DNA of 30,962 nucleotides from a virus, in IMG/VR virus record IMGVR_UViG_3300026097_000070, positions 1 through 30,962 of that record; one strand, written 5' to 3'. The position numbers were made by a program, and so were the translations under genes. Each line of letters begins with the position of its first letter. Position 1 is the first letter of the stretch. Of this stretch, positions 15,787 through 22,422 are shown in pieces. The notes below the pieces were generated by a model, which ran no database searches, was not told where the DNA came from, and worked only from the letters and a program-made list of their open reading frames with translations.

Positions 15787-17426
15787 TAGCCCGCCACCTC
15801 AATCAAAGTAATCGTAGAAGAAGAACCCTGGTCGCCAGCGGCAATTCTGCCAACATATCCCGTCCCGCCATAAGGAATTCTCATCTGTATTTTGTAAGTC
15901 GTTGAACTTGTCGTAGATGGGGAATCTAAAAAAGTAATAGAATTAGAGTCACCAGCGCCAGTGGAATTTGTAAACATTTCTAAAGTCGAGTTCTCAACAG
16001 CGGACCCAGTTGATTTAGCGATATCAGTTGAATTTCTGACTAAATTGAATTGAACCGAACCAGTCGAAGAATTATTAGCTCCAACAAAAGAAGCAATAAC
16101 AAAAATCTTGCTACTTGTAGAGCGTGGCGTAATCGTTGCGCTAAGTCCAGTCACATCAACCATTGAAGTGCTGGTAGTAGAAAACACATTCGTTTTAGTC
16201 GTTGACACTACCTGCAAAATCCCGCCAGACCGTGACACAGCACCAATCCACGAAGATGATCCTCCGCCCGGATCTGTATAATAAACATACATAGAGCCAT
16301 CAGTAGAGTCTAGCCACATCTGGCCTTCATACCCTGTCGGAGCTGTAGCCTGTACTGTTACTTGTGGTCCACCAGCTGCTACCCATGCTGAAGAAGTTCC
16401 GTCGTCATAGAAGACATACATCTTTCCTTCATCTGAGTTCCACCAAATTTGTCCGTTATATCCAGTAGGAGCGGTATCTGAAATAGTTGCTTGCCCGTCG
16501 CTAGCAGATACCCACTGAGAAGAACTTCCGTCGTTGTAATAAATATAAAGGATTCCGGTGTCTGAATTCCACCAAAGATCTCCAGCTTCTGGGCTAGAAG
16601 GTGCGGTACCGGAAATAGTAGTACCAGCTGGTACATCCAACTCTGCCCAAGAGGCATCAGAACCATCTGTAGTTAGATAATATCCTGAGCTACCCGACTG
16701 ATCTGGCAAAGCATCAAGTGCTTCGTTTACCCACTTGCTAGATGCTCCGTCATAAATAAGAGCTTCACCATCTGCGGGTACGGAAATGTTTGTGTCAGTC
16801 ATATCTGCTATTGACTGAAAAGAAATAGTTCCAGCAGTAGCTTCTACCCAATACCCGTCAGAATCATAGTCTTCAAAGTAAACATATAGGGCACCATCTT
16901 CAGAGTTCCACCACAGGTCTCCGTTTTCTACGTCTACTGAAGGTGCGGTAGTAGATGTAGAGACATTTGCACCAGCTTCAATAACTGAGTTTACCCATTC
17001 TGAAGAAACTGGGTCATATAGCAATGCCTCGCCTTCTGCGGGGGTGCCAGTAATAGTTACATCGCCAAGATCACCAACATTAACAGTTACGATGTCGTCA
17101 ATAGACAGTTCGTCCCATGTTGCAGTTGTACCGTCTGTTTTTAGATAGTAGCCAGCATTACCTGCTTGGTCTGGAAGCGCATCAACCTCTGCCCACAAAG
17201 CATCGGTGCCATCGGTACTAAGAAACTTTCCGGAGTTGCCTACTTGATCAGGGAGAGAACCTTCCCAGTAATCTAGATCATTCCAGTTACTGGTTCCATT
17301 ACCAATCTTAAACTTTTCGGTATCGGTTTCGTAACCCAGCTCACCAGCTTGTAGAACTGGGTTAGCGGCAGTCCATTCTGCAGCCGTACCACGGCGCTGC
17401 TGCATTCTAGCATAAAATCTGGTCAT
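15786..17426 (-). CDS. Modular tail fibre with Mtd_N-like start
   Basis: 546 residues. Residues 1-55 (MQQRRGTAAEWTAANPVL...ELGYETDTEKFKIGNG) match the short fold at the start of many fibres, including the major tropism determinant N-terminal domain. Then come reused blocks: three LPDQxGxxGYYLxTDG units (near 58, 84 and 240), two DVTITGTPAEGEALLYD-type units and four tandem W(W/L)(N/D)SxxGxxYVYYxD units. The C-terminal 140 residues form a distinct beta domain (SSKIFVIASFVGANNSS...TLIEVAG), probably the trimeric receptor-binding or tip domain. No reverse transcriptase or template/variable repeat was seen, so no evidence for a diversity-generating retroelement. AGGAG lies before the ATG. Confidence 0.78.
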   Translation of the reverse strand: MTRFYARMQQRRGTAAEWTAANPVLQAGELGYETDTEKFKIGNGTSNWNDLDYWEGSLPDQVGNSGKFLSTDGTDALWAEVDALPDQAGNAGYYLKTDGTTATWDELSIDDIVTVNVGDLGDVTITGTPAEGEALLYDPVSSEWVNSVIEAGANVSTSTTAPSVDVENGDLWWNSEDGALYVYFEDYDSDGYWVEATAGTISFQSIADMTDTNISVPADGEALIYDGASSKWVNEALDALPDQSGSSGYYLTTDGSDASWAELDVPAGTTISGTAPSSPEAGDLWWNSDTGILYIYYNDGSSSQWVSASDGQATISDTAPTGYNGQIWWNSDEGKMYVFYDDGTSSAWVAAGGPQVTVQATAPTGYEGQMWLDSTDGSMYVYYTDPGGGSSSWIGAVSRSGGILQVVSTTKTNVFSTTSTSMVDVTGLSATITPRSTSSKIFVIASFVGANNSSTGSVQFNLVRNSTDIAKSTGSAVENSTLEMFTNSTGAGDSNSITFLDSPSTTSSTTYKIQMRIPYGGTGYVGRIAAGDQGSSSTITLIEVAG

Positions 17427-17442
17427 CTAAACTCCTGTAATT

Positions 17443-17451
17443 ATTCTATCA
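17443..17451 (-). promoter_or_regulatory. Extended -10 promoter before 546-residue fibre
   Basis: TG-A-TAGAAT on the minus strand in the 42-base gap after the peptidase gene; the leader carries ACAGGAGTTTAG before the ATG, so translation is by a normal ribosome site. Confidence 0.45.
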
Positions 17452-17468
17452 TTTATTTAGAATCTTTT

Positions 17469-18113
17469 TTAGTAATTTGATGGTTTGGCGTACATTTTCA
17501 GATATTTTTCTGGATCTACGTTTTCGCCTTCGACCAAAAGTTCAAAATGGAGGTGTGCCCCAGTCGAAGTGCCCGTATTTCCGACGGTACCAATTATCTC
17601 TCCAGCCTTTACGATTGAGCCTACCCTTAAATTTTCTGGTGTGGTGCCAATCTCCATGTGTGCATAAATGCTTTGCCAGTTTTGAAATTCTGTATCGTTA
17701 AAGTTTGCAATGTGTTCGATGTATACGTGTTGCCCAAAACCATAGCCATAATCTATTCTAGAAATCATACCGTCCATTACTGCATAAACTGGTTCGCCTC
17801 TTCCTGGAACAAAGTCAATACCTTTGTGGTCTGAGGAGCAAGACTTGCAGGGTCGTGGCCTCCATCCATAATCGCTAGAGATTTCTTTGTCGTCTGTTGG
17901 CCAAATCATTTGGGGCATTGGGATTGGGTCAACCTTAGAGGCACTAGGATAAAATGTGGAGGTAACAATAAAAGATCTTTGATAAGACTTCATTTCGTCT
18001 AAGAACAAATCCTCTTGCACAATTTCAAAATCGTAGTCTTCTGCAAAAGCACTAGAAGAGCTAGAAATAATAAATATGCTTAATAAACTTATTAAGAATC
18101 TTTTGTAACGCAT
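17469..18113 (-). CDS. Secreted M23 (LytM-type) metallopeptidase
   Basis: 214 residues. Zinc endopeptidase that cuts peptidoglycan cross-links or stems. A signal peptide is clear: MRYKRFL, a hydrophobic Leu/Ile/Ser core and AFA-E with likely cleavage after residue 24. The M23 domain occupies about residues 75-205 with the complete metal site: His96 and Asp100 (HKGID), His152 (YAHM), and His187/His189 (HLHFE). A CKSC pair precedes the domain. Signal peptides are unusual for phage lysins, which normally rely on holins, so the enzyme is probably exported by the host machinery and could act in lysis from outside the membrane, or be a host-derived gene. It lies among fibre genes, with its own leaderless promoter. 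Confidence 0.88.
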   Translation of the reverse strand: MRYKRFLISLLSIFIISSSSSAFAEDYDFEIVQEDLFLDEMKSYQRSFIVTSTFYPSASKVDPIPMPQMIWPTDDKEISSDYGWRPRPCKSCSSDHKGIDFVPGRGEPVYAVMDGMISRIDYGYGFGQHVYIEHIANFNDTEFQNWQSIYAHMEIGTTPENLRVGSIVKAGEIIGTVGNTGTSTGAHLHFELLVEGENVDPEKYLKMYAKPSNY

Positions 18114-18119
18114 CTGTAT

Positions 18120-18148
18120 ATGTTAACAGATGTTTATTGATGCGTCAA
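18120..18148 (-). promoter_or_regulatory. Promoter of M23 gene (TTGACG-17-TGtTAACAT), leaderless
   Basis: Minus strand: TTGACG (18148-18143), 17-base spacer ending TGT, TAACAT (18125-18120), then ATACAG and the ATG at 18113. Both hexamers, exact spacing and extended -10 are present, making this the best promoter of the left arm. The expected start is the A of ATG. Confidence 0.65.
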
Positions 18149-19047
18149 GCTTCTAGGAAGTTACCTGATGCAACCCACTCGTTAGTACCGCGCTTTCTCA
18201 AAGAAATTTCTGTATACTGCGCATAGAGTTTAATGGTAGAGCTACCGAATGGTCTGAGAGTTACACCCGTATCTGGCTCAACCCTAACTTCTCCGGTTCC
18301 AACTGCATAAACATTAAGAATAGTTCCTATGGGAAATGCTGTTGCGGAATTTAGAGGGATTGTTACTGTTGATGTAGATGAGCTATCTACTGCCACTACC
18401 CCGCTTACATCGCTTAGGGCTAAGGTATAATCTCCGGTCTGAACATTTTCAGATACGTACTGTCTTTGATCAGCTGCCGCAATTGTTAGGTAGTTTGCTG
18501 TTGCACTAGCTTGAGACAAGAAAGTGGAGTTTGCAACTGTTTGAGTATAATACCTTGCATCGCCAAGGGTAGTAAACTCAGCACTAGTTACGAATGTTCT
18601 CCAAACTTTCCAGGAGCCACCGTAGTAAAATCTCCACCAAGTTTTGTTAGTAGAGCTAGCAGATCCACTTTCTGCAACTCCAACGACCTGGTACTCTTGG
18701 AAAACATTTGTGCCATCAGAGATTACTGTAAGAACCCCAGCGTGTGCTGCAGGGTAGTTGGCTCCAGATGGAGTATTCGCCTGAACATAAAAACCAGTTG
18801 TAGTATAGTCATTAAGATTGTCTGTTGCTATAAGAGATGTTGGAGTTTGTCCAAGTTTTGTGTTTTGCAAAGTTTGCAGGTGGCCAGCAATAAAGTCTTC
18901 TGATCCATCTCCTGAAAGGCTTCCTGGATCATTGGTATCTGCCCCATAGTGATAAAACCTAAGAGCTGACTGAATATCAGCATTGTCTGACAAAGAGGGG
19001 ATTACTGAGTTAAATGGTGCGCTACCAGATCCAATGTTTTCCGTCAT
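18145..19047 (-). CDS. Tail fibre protein with pyocin-knob-like domain
   Basis: 300 residues. N-terminal SVIPSLSDNADIQSALRFYH is a frequent start of aquatic phage fibre proteins. Around residues 70-150 the pattern DNLNDYTTTGFYVQA...GVLTVISDGTNVFQEYQV followed by WWRFYYGGSWKVWRTF matches the pyocin-knob fold of phage tail fibres. A short linker with DARYYTQTVANSTFL, typical of trimeric coiled fibre shafts, leads to a C-terminal beta domain (SGVVAVDSSSTSTVTIPL...EISLRKRGTNEWVASGNF) found on many virion proteins. It overlaps the upstream gene by four bases (ATGA) and lies immediately before the M23 peptidase. Confidence 0.75.
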   Translation of the reverse strand: MTENIGSGSAPFNSVIPSLSDNADIQSALRFYHYGADTNDPGSLSGDGSEDFIAGHLQTLQNTKLGQTPTSLIATDNLNDYTTTGFYVQANTPSGANYPAAHAGVLTVISDGTNVFQEYQVVGVAESGSASSTNKTWWRFYYGGSWKVWRTFVTSAEFTTLGDARYYTQTVANSTFLSQASATANYLTIAAADQRQYVSENVQTGDYTLALSDVSGVVAVDSSSTSTVTIPLNSATAFPIGTILNVYAVGTGEVRVEPDTGVTLRPFGSSTIKLYAQYTEISLRKRGTNEWVASGNFLEA

Positions 19048-19712
19048 GAGCCAAGCCCTCCTGTAATTACTTCTGGATCTACAACACTAATATGAATATG
19101 TCCGATAACCGATTTTGAATCGATTTGGGACCAGGAAGATCCATCAAACTCTGCTGCATAAACTGTAATAGGAAGTTTTGTTTCGTCATCAACATCAGTA
19201 AAGACGTCTTCTACCTTAACAGATACTGCTGCTGGGTAGTGTGTTTCTGTTACAGCGTCCACGTCGTAGTTTGACAAGGTAACCTGAACATTGAACCAGT
19301 ACTTGCTATCTGATAGCGTATCTAAATCTGATGCCACGTCAACATACCCAATTAAGGAAGTGTTGACATTTACAGTGTTTGATACTCCAGATGTAAAGTC
19401 TAAAATTTGACTTGTTGAATATGTATCTGGTACAAGTTTTACCGTTGGATTCCAAGTATCTACACCGGATAGATTAACATACTGATAAACCTGTAAGTAA
19501 TTATCGCTTGCTGGATTTGTTACGACATATGTGTCAAAGTATTGTGGAGATCCTCCAGCAAGATCGTTATCTTCGAGGTCTTCTGCTTCTGCTATGCCAT
19601 AGTTAGCATAGGTACCCCTTGTTCCTGCGGGACCAATATTGGTATCTACCTGGATCTCTCGTGGTCCACCAAGTACTGTCAGGTCAGGACTAGAGACAAC
19701 TACATCTGCCAT
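19044..19712 (-). CDS. Virion-associated beta-rich protein
   Basis: 222 residues, acidic, with long runs of polar beta strands and no membrane segment. The start contains a short collagen-like GPAGTRGTYANYG after TVLGGPREIQVDTNI, a pattern frequently placed at the head of baseplate or fibre proteins. The body (WFNVQVTLSNYDVDAVTETHY...ITVYAAEFDGSSWSQIDS) resembles an immunoglobulin-like or jelly-roll domain, but I cannot name the family. GGAGG precedes the ATG by eleven bases in the four-base intergenic space and upstream coding end. It belongs to the same co-translated series as the pyocin-knob fibre and the two BppU-like proteins upstream. Confidence 0.62.
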   Translation of the reverse strand: MADVVVSSPDLTVLGGPREIQVDTNIGPAGTRGTYANYGIAEAEDLEDNDLAGGSPQYFDTYVVTNPASDNYLQVYQYVNLSGVDTWNPTVKLVPDTYSTSQILDFTSGVSNTVNVNTSLIGYVDVASDLDTLSDSKYWFNVQVTLSNYDVDAVTETHYPAAVSVKVEDVFTDVDDETKLPITVYAAEFDGSSWSQIDSKSVIGHIHISVVDPEVITGGLGS

Positions 19713-19716
19713 ATTT

Positions 19717-20106
19717 CTAGCTTCCTCCAGCGTCTGGCTGTGTTACCTGATCTGTAATAGAAATTGTTCCTGTAAGGAGGGTAAAGGTAAAGTCGTATGG
19801 AGCATCTGTTCTGCTAATCTCAACATCGTAAACATAAGTTGTTCCAGCTACCAACTCTGCACCGTTTGCTGGTGTTATAGCGCATTGAACATAAGTGTAG
19901 TCATCAGAAACTACGGCATATCCTTCGATAGCATCTAGTGGGTCTGCTAGCTCACCACGGCTTGGGGCAATGGTAAAAGTCGTTTCGCCTCCGGTAGCGT
20001 AGTCTTCTAATGCGAATGCAGCGCCAGCAGAATCTTTGGGGTAGATTCTAAACTCAAAGGTATCACCCTTGTAATATTCAATGTTGTATGTGCCTGGAAA
20101 TGCCAT
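19717..20106 (-). CDS. Baseplate/fibre protein of BppU-like N-domain type
   Basis: 129 residues. The pattern YNIEYYKGDTFEFRIYPKDS...FTIAPSRGELADPLDAI followed by YTYVQCAITPANGAEL and YVYDVEISRTD...TLLTGTISITDQVTQ is that of small single-domain proteins resembling the BppU N-terminal domain of siphophage baseplates, which attach fibres to the tail. The 127-residue protein at 20681 has the same plan (VRGDTSTLKIEFYETDED ... VRGSISVISDIT), so they look paralogous. AAGGAG precedes the ATG. Role in linking fibres to the baseplate is inferred. Confidence 0.62.
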   Translation of the reverse strand: MAFPGTYNIEYYKGDTFEFRIYPKDSAGAAFALEDYATGGETTFTIAPSRGELADPLDAIEGYAVVSDDYTYVQCAITPANGAELVAGTTYVYDVEISRTDAPYDFTFTLLTGTISITDQVTQPDAGGS

Positions 20107-20123
20107 ATTACTCCTTAATTAAA

Positions 20124-20129
20124 ATTATA
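20124..20129 (-). promoter_or_regulatory. -10 element before 20106 gene
   Basis: TATAAT on the minus strand in the 29-base gap after the collagen-like gene, followed by a short leader with AAGGAG and the ATG. No clear -35. Confidence 0.4.
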
Positions 20130-20135
20130 CACTAT

Positions 20136-20684
20136 CTAGGAACCGTCGTCTTCAATATAAGTGCCAGATAGGTTAAAATCGTCCGCAACGTTTAGCGTAA
20201 AGGGTGTGGTCGAATCAAAATCTTCCTCAATGCCGCTGCTTGTCATGCTGGTTAGGTGTACCTCGTTCGTTCCTGGCTCTACGTGACCATGAATAGAATA
20301 GGTTTTTCCAGAAGACACGTCGTGAAGGTGTCCCCCTGTGAATTGATAATGATACTTTGAATCAAACGGTATTGTGATGTAGTATTGCCCAGTTCCAAAA
20401 TTTGTAATATTGTCAAAATCTACGTTAACCCTGAAGTGTACTAGTGGCCCAACTTTTACATAGCTACCATAGAACATTGGGTCTCCGGTAAATGTTGGCT
20501 GAGTTCCTGCTAAGGTTCCACCCTGTACAACATAGGAAACCTCTGATGGGGCTGGCCCCTCTGGACCCTGTGGACCAGTTGCACCCGTTGCACCCGTAGC
20601 ACCTTGTGGGCCTTGCGGACCTGTGGCTCCGGCTTCCCCTTGTGCTCCTGGAAAAGGTACAACCTTTACGATTGCATCTGTCAT
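20136..20684 (-). CDS. Collagen-like fibre protein
   Basis: 182 residues. After a short head (AIVKVVPFPGAQGEAG) it has about ten Gly-X-Y triplets (GPQGPQGATGATGATGPQGP), which would form a collagen triple helix and so a trimer. A C-terminal beta domain follows (FRVNVDFDNITNFGTGQYYI...YQFTGGHLHDVSSGKTYSIHG), of the kind found in small trimeric phage fibres and spikes. The start overlaps the upstream stop by four bases and AGGAG is close by. Probably a short tail or side fibre; the receptor cannot be predicted. Confidence 0.75.
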   Translation of the reverse strand: MTDAIVKVVPFPGAQGEAGATGPQGPQGATGATGATGPQGPEGPAPSEVSYVVQGGTLAGTQPTFTGDPMFYGSYVKVGPLVHFRVNVDFDNITNFGTGQYYITIPFDSKYHYQFTGGHLHDVSSGKTYSIHGHVEPGTNEVHLTSMTSSGIEEDFDSTTPFTLNVADDFNLSGTYIEDDGS

Positions 20685-21064
20685 AGTGCTCCTCCTGTAA
20701 TGTCACTAATTACAGAAATGGATCCTCTAACGGGTGTCCAAACACTTCCATCTGCAAGCGTGACCTCTAAATCAAATTCTAGCTGTGCGACCCTGTATCT
20801 GCTACCAACGCCCCAATCATCTGTTACAGTATCGGCGGCGGTAACAATAACATAGCCGTCATAGTCGTCAACAGTGAGAGAGTACGATGTATCCGTAGTG
20901 GGATCATACGCGGTTGCGTCGTATGTCCAACCTGTAGTTGTGTAGGCAGTATCTTCGTCGGTTTCATAAAACTCTATTTTTAACGTCGAAGTATCGCCGC
21001 GTACAACATTCCACACAATATTAAGTGGATCGGCACCAAGAATTTCAGGAATACACAGAGTCAT
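20681..21064 (-). CDS. Baseplate/fibre protein of BppU-like N-domain type
   Basis: 127 residues, first gene of the fibre series. WNVVRGDTSTLKIEFYETDE, SYSLTVDDYDGYVIVTAADT, a YRVAQLEFDLEVTLADGSVW strand pair and VRGSISVISDITGGAL give the same plan as the 129-residue protein at 19717, consistent with a baseplate domain that holds fibres. No ribosome site is visible; a perfect extended -10 lies nine bases before the ATG, so the transcript would have at most about three leader bases. It is separated from the holin-like gene by a 306-base region full of inverted repeats. Confidence 0.62.
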   Translation of the reverse strand: MTLCIPEILGADPLNIVWNVVRGDTSTLKIEFYETDEDTAYTTTGWTYDATAYDPTTDTSYSLTVDDYDGYVIVTAADTVTDDWGVGSRYRVAQLEFDLEVTLADGSVWTPVRGSISVISDITGGAL

Positions 21065-21073
21065 AGTAGTTAC

Positions 21074-21082
21074 ATTATAACA
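21074..21082 (-). promoter_or_regulatory. Extended -10 promoter of fibre series
   Basis: TG-T-TATAAT on the minus strand, nine bases before the ATG at 21064; predicted start about three bases before the ATG. No good -35, as expected for an extended -10 promoter. Confidence 0.55.
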
Positions 21083-21094
21083 TTAAAAAATAAA

Positions 21095-21142
21095 ACTAGT
21101 GCCTGGGCGGCGGGTATGAGAGAGACGAGCCCAGACACTAGT
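21095..21142. repeat. 14-bp inverted repeat (hairpin)
   Basis: ACTAGTGCCTGGGC at 21095-21108 pairs with GCCCAGACACTAGT at 21129-21142, with one C/A mismatch, around a 20-base purine-rich loop. No T-run follows on either strand, so it is not a standard terminator. It sits just upstream of the fibre-series promoter and could be an operator or a transcript-end structure of the holin-like gene. Confidence 0.7.
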
Positions 21143-21172
21143 CTATACAATTCTAACAGCATATTAAGAAAA

Positions 21173-21235
21173 ATCGTTATAAAACTTTTTTTAGCCTAAC
21201 GCATCCCTTTATCTATAAGATTTTTTTATAACGAT
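21173..21235. repeat. Perfect 12-bp inverted repeat
   Basis: ATCGTTATAAAA at 21173-21184 and TTTTATAACGAT at 21224-21235, 39 bases apart. The arms are AT-rich with internal T-runs. The CGTTATAAAA part recurs at 25455-25464. It may be a looped operator pair or a terminator of the minus-strand holin-like gene. Confidence 0.65.
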
Positions 21236-21292
21236 GCATCTGAAAATGTATTTTTTTTGTGCTTCGAGGTGTTCAGTTCTTCGTTTTCTGTG

Positions 21293-21334
21293 TATAATAA
21301 ATTCTATGGGGGTAGGGGGCAAGGGGAGCTGGGG
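21293..21334 (+). other. TATAAT and G-quadruplex-type run
   Basis: TATAAT at 21293-21298 is followed by four G-runs: G5-TA-G5-CAA-G4-AGCT-G4 (21308-21334), which fits the standard quadruplex pattern, then a purine tract with three AGATAA units. It lies 3' of the holin-like gene on the opposite strand. A 22-codon ORF starts at 21306, seven bases after the TATAAT, but nothing else supports it. Confidence 0.5.
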
Positions 21335-21370
21335 AGATAAAGAGATAAGAGATAAGAAATATAATATATA

Positions 21371-21661
21371 CTAATTATCTTCTTTAATAGTTTTAATTAT
21401 ATCAGTATCTGGTCTTTTAAATTGACCTTTAATAAGAATCTCTGTAATACGATCTACTTTGTGATCTAATTCTGTGTGCGATTTTTCTAGACGATTTACC
21501 TGATCCTTAAGGCTGCTTCCACCGTTTGGCTTGAACTCTGCCCTCATTTCATCGAGGTAGTGCTTGACTAGCCATCTGATCATTCCTGCAACAATACCTA
21601 TGACGCTAAGAAAAGCCAATACGGGCGGCGCCCAGGTAAGATCAATATTTGAGAAATCCAT
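21371..21661 (-). CDS. Holin-like single-TM protein with coiled coil
   Basis: 96 residues. One transmembrane segment at about residues 12-32 (PPVLAFLSVIGIVAGMIRWL), then a charged segment with FKPNGGSSLKDQVNRLEKSH and a coiled coil to about residue 80. Small proteins of this plan, often grouped with DUF2746, are common in actinophage lysis regions, where they are thought to act as holins or accessory lysis proteins. Here it is the first gene of the minus-strand arm, and the only peptidoglycan enzyme seen, the M23 peptidase, is 3.5 kb downstream. Leaderless: TACAAT ends nine bases before the ATG. A holin role is likely but not proven; a membrane anchor for other proteins is an alternative. Confidence 0.68.
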   Translation of the reverse strand: MDFSNIDLTWAPPVLAFLSVIGIVAGMIRWLVKHYLDEMRAEFKPNGGSSLKDQVNRLEKSHTELDHKVDRITEILIKGQFKRPDTDIIKTIKEDN

Positions 21662-21670
21662 TATGTTTCT

Positions 21671-21676
21671 ATTGTA
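21671..21676 (-). promoter_or_regulatory. -10 element before holin-like gene
   Basis: TACAAT on the minus strand with nine bases to the ATG at 21661; TTAAAA 16 bases upstream may be the -35. No Shine-Dalgarno. Confidence 0.4.
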
Positions 21677-21860
21677 ACGGCATATTTTGTGGTTTTAAGC
21701 TCGGCGGGGCACAAGTTCAAAAAAATTTAGAGTTCTTCGAAATTATATTGGTTTAAACGTCGCGTGAAATAGAGTACCCCAACCCCCCACATACAACATG
21801 TATGACTATGGGTTAGATAACTAGCTATCGAGTATATCCCCATAGGGAGGATAGGGAGTA

Positions 21861-21895
21861 TGATCAAGAAGTGTTAATATTAAGTTTTTTGATCA
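21861..21895. repeat. Dyad in divergent promoter region
   Basis: TGATCAA (21861-21867) and TTGATCA (21889-21895) flank the palindrome TTAATATTAA (21874-21883), giving a symmetric 35-base element between divergent genes. It looks like an operator; a T6 run in the right arm also allows terminator activity on the plus strand. Confidence 0.5.
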
Positions 21896-21936
21896 AAGAA
21901 CCTTCGGTTACGTACCCTCGAAGTTTTATGATAATG

Positions 21937-21945
21937 TGCTAAAAT
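21937..21945 (+). promoter_or_regulatory. Extended -10 promoter, leaderless start at 21952
   Basis: TG-C-TAAAAT followed by six bases (TGTATT) and the ATG at 21952, so the expected start point is the A of ATG. No -35 resembling consensus and no TGTCRGTGGT box. Confidence 0.55.
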
Positions 21946-21951
21946 TGTATT

Positions 21952-22158
21952 ATGAAAGATAATGGCGATGTAGAATTTATGGATCTATTTGATCCTAGAC
22001 AGCCTAGATCAGATAAAGACGTTGTTGAATCAAGATTAGCTATTTGTAATGAATGCCCTTGGCTTGATAAAAGATTAGTTAAATGCCGTAAGTGTGGTTG
22101 TTTTATGAAATTAAAATCTACACTTGGATCTGCTAAATGTCCTATAGGTAAATGGTGA
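21952..22158 (+). CDS. Small six-Cys zinc-binding protein
   Basis: 68 residues, with Cys at 32, 35, 45, 48, 50 and 63 in CNECPWLDKRLVKCRKCGCF...AKCPIGKW. This is a compact zinc-ribbon pattern seen in small proteins of many T4-like and environmental phages (DUF6171-like); their role is unknown, but a nucleic-acid or protein adaptor is usual for such folds. The N-terminal 25 residues are acidic and Asp-rich. It is the first plus-strand gene of the right arm and overlaps the next ATG (TGATG). No ribosome site is present and the extended -10 suggests leaderless translation. Confidence 0.8.
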   Translation: MKDNGDVEFMDLFDPRQPRSDKDVVESRLAICNECPWLDKRLVKCRKCGCFMKLKSTLGSAKCPIGKW

Positions 22159-22250
22159 TGACAAGAGATTTAGATTCCCTCGAAAATAATTACGATATAT
22201 GGGATGATGTTTGGCTCATTAAGGAAGAAGAAGATGAAAGATCATCATGA
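22158..22250 (+). CDS. Very small acidic ORF
   Basis: 30 residues (MTRDLDSLENNYDIWDDVWL then an acidic tail). The ATG overlaps the TGA of the zinc protein and its own end overlaps the HTH gene by 17 bases, the packing style of real genes in this arm. Composition is strongly acidic with two Trp. I do not recognise it. It might simply serve as a translational bridge between the two neighbours. Confidence 0.45.
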   Translation: MTRDLDSLENNYDIWDDVWLIKEEEDERSS

Positions 22251-22392
22251 CAAAGATTACCTTCAGGATAAGATCAATGAAGGAAAAACTTCTAAAGATA
22301 TAGCTAATGAGCTGCGTGTTTCTTATAAACTTGTCGAATTATACCTCAAAAAGTTCGATATACCCTTCGAATCACAGCAAAACACCCTTTAG
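22234..22392 (+). CDS. Small helix-turn-helix DNA-binding protein
   Basis: 52 residues from the ATG at 22234; an in-frame ATG 10 codons earlier exists, but AAGGAAG sits well before 22234. Residues 18-40 (KTSKDIANELRVSYKLVELYLKKF) match the helix-turn-helix found in small phage regulators and in homing-endonuclease DNA-recognition tails. No other domain fits in the length. As the only recognisable DNA-binding regulator in the window it is a candidate for controlling the promoters of the right arm, though nothing ties it directly to the repeated boxes. Followed by an AT-rich convergent region. Confidence 0.7.
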   Translation: MKDHHDKDYLQDKINEGKTSKDIANELRVSYKLVELYLKKFDIPFESQQNTL

Positions 22393-22393
22393 G

Positions 22394-22422
22394 GTAACAT
22401 AACGTTATCAAAATGTTATAAT
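22394..22422 (+). promoter_or_regulatory. Strong extended -10 promoter without downstream gene
   Basis: GTAACA (22394-22399), 17-base spacer ending TG-T, and TATAAT (22417-22422). The -35 area contains the palindrome ATAACGTTAT (22399-22408). No open frame follows before the convergent terminators. Confidence 0.5.

Larger units (their letters stand above)
21065..21370. other. Intergenic region without clear gene
   Basis: 306 bases between the holin-like gene and the fibre series. It holds the two inverted repeats, the G-rich run and the promoter described separately. Apart from the weakly supported 22-codon frame I see no coding sequence. Confidence 0.7.

Noticed and set aside
15786-17426. 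Diversity-generating retroelement suggested by the Mtd_N-like fibre
   Set aside because: No reverse transcriptase, no template/variable repeat pair and no C-type lectin end could be seen in the window.
21306-21374. 22-codon frame following TATAAT in the G-rich run
   Set aside because: Spacing is compatible with a leaderless start, but the peptide is low-complexity and the G-run explains the sequence equally well.
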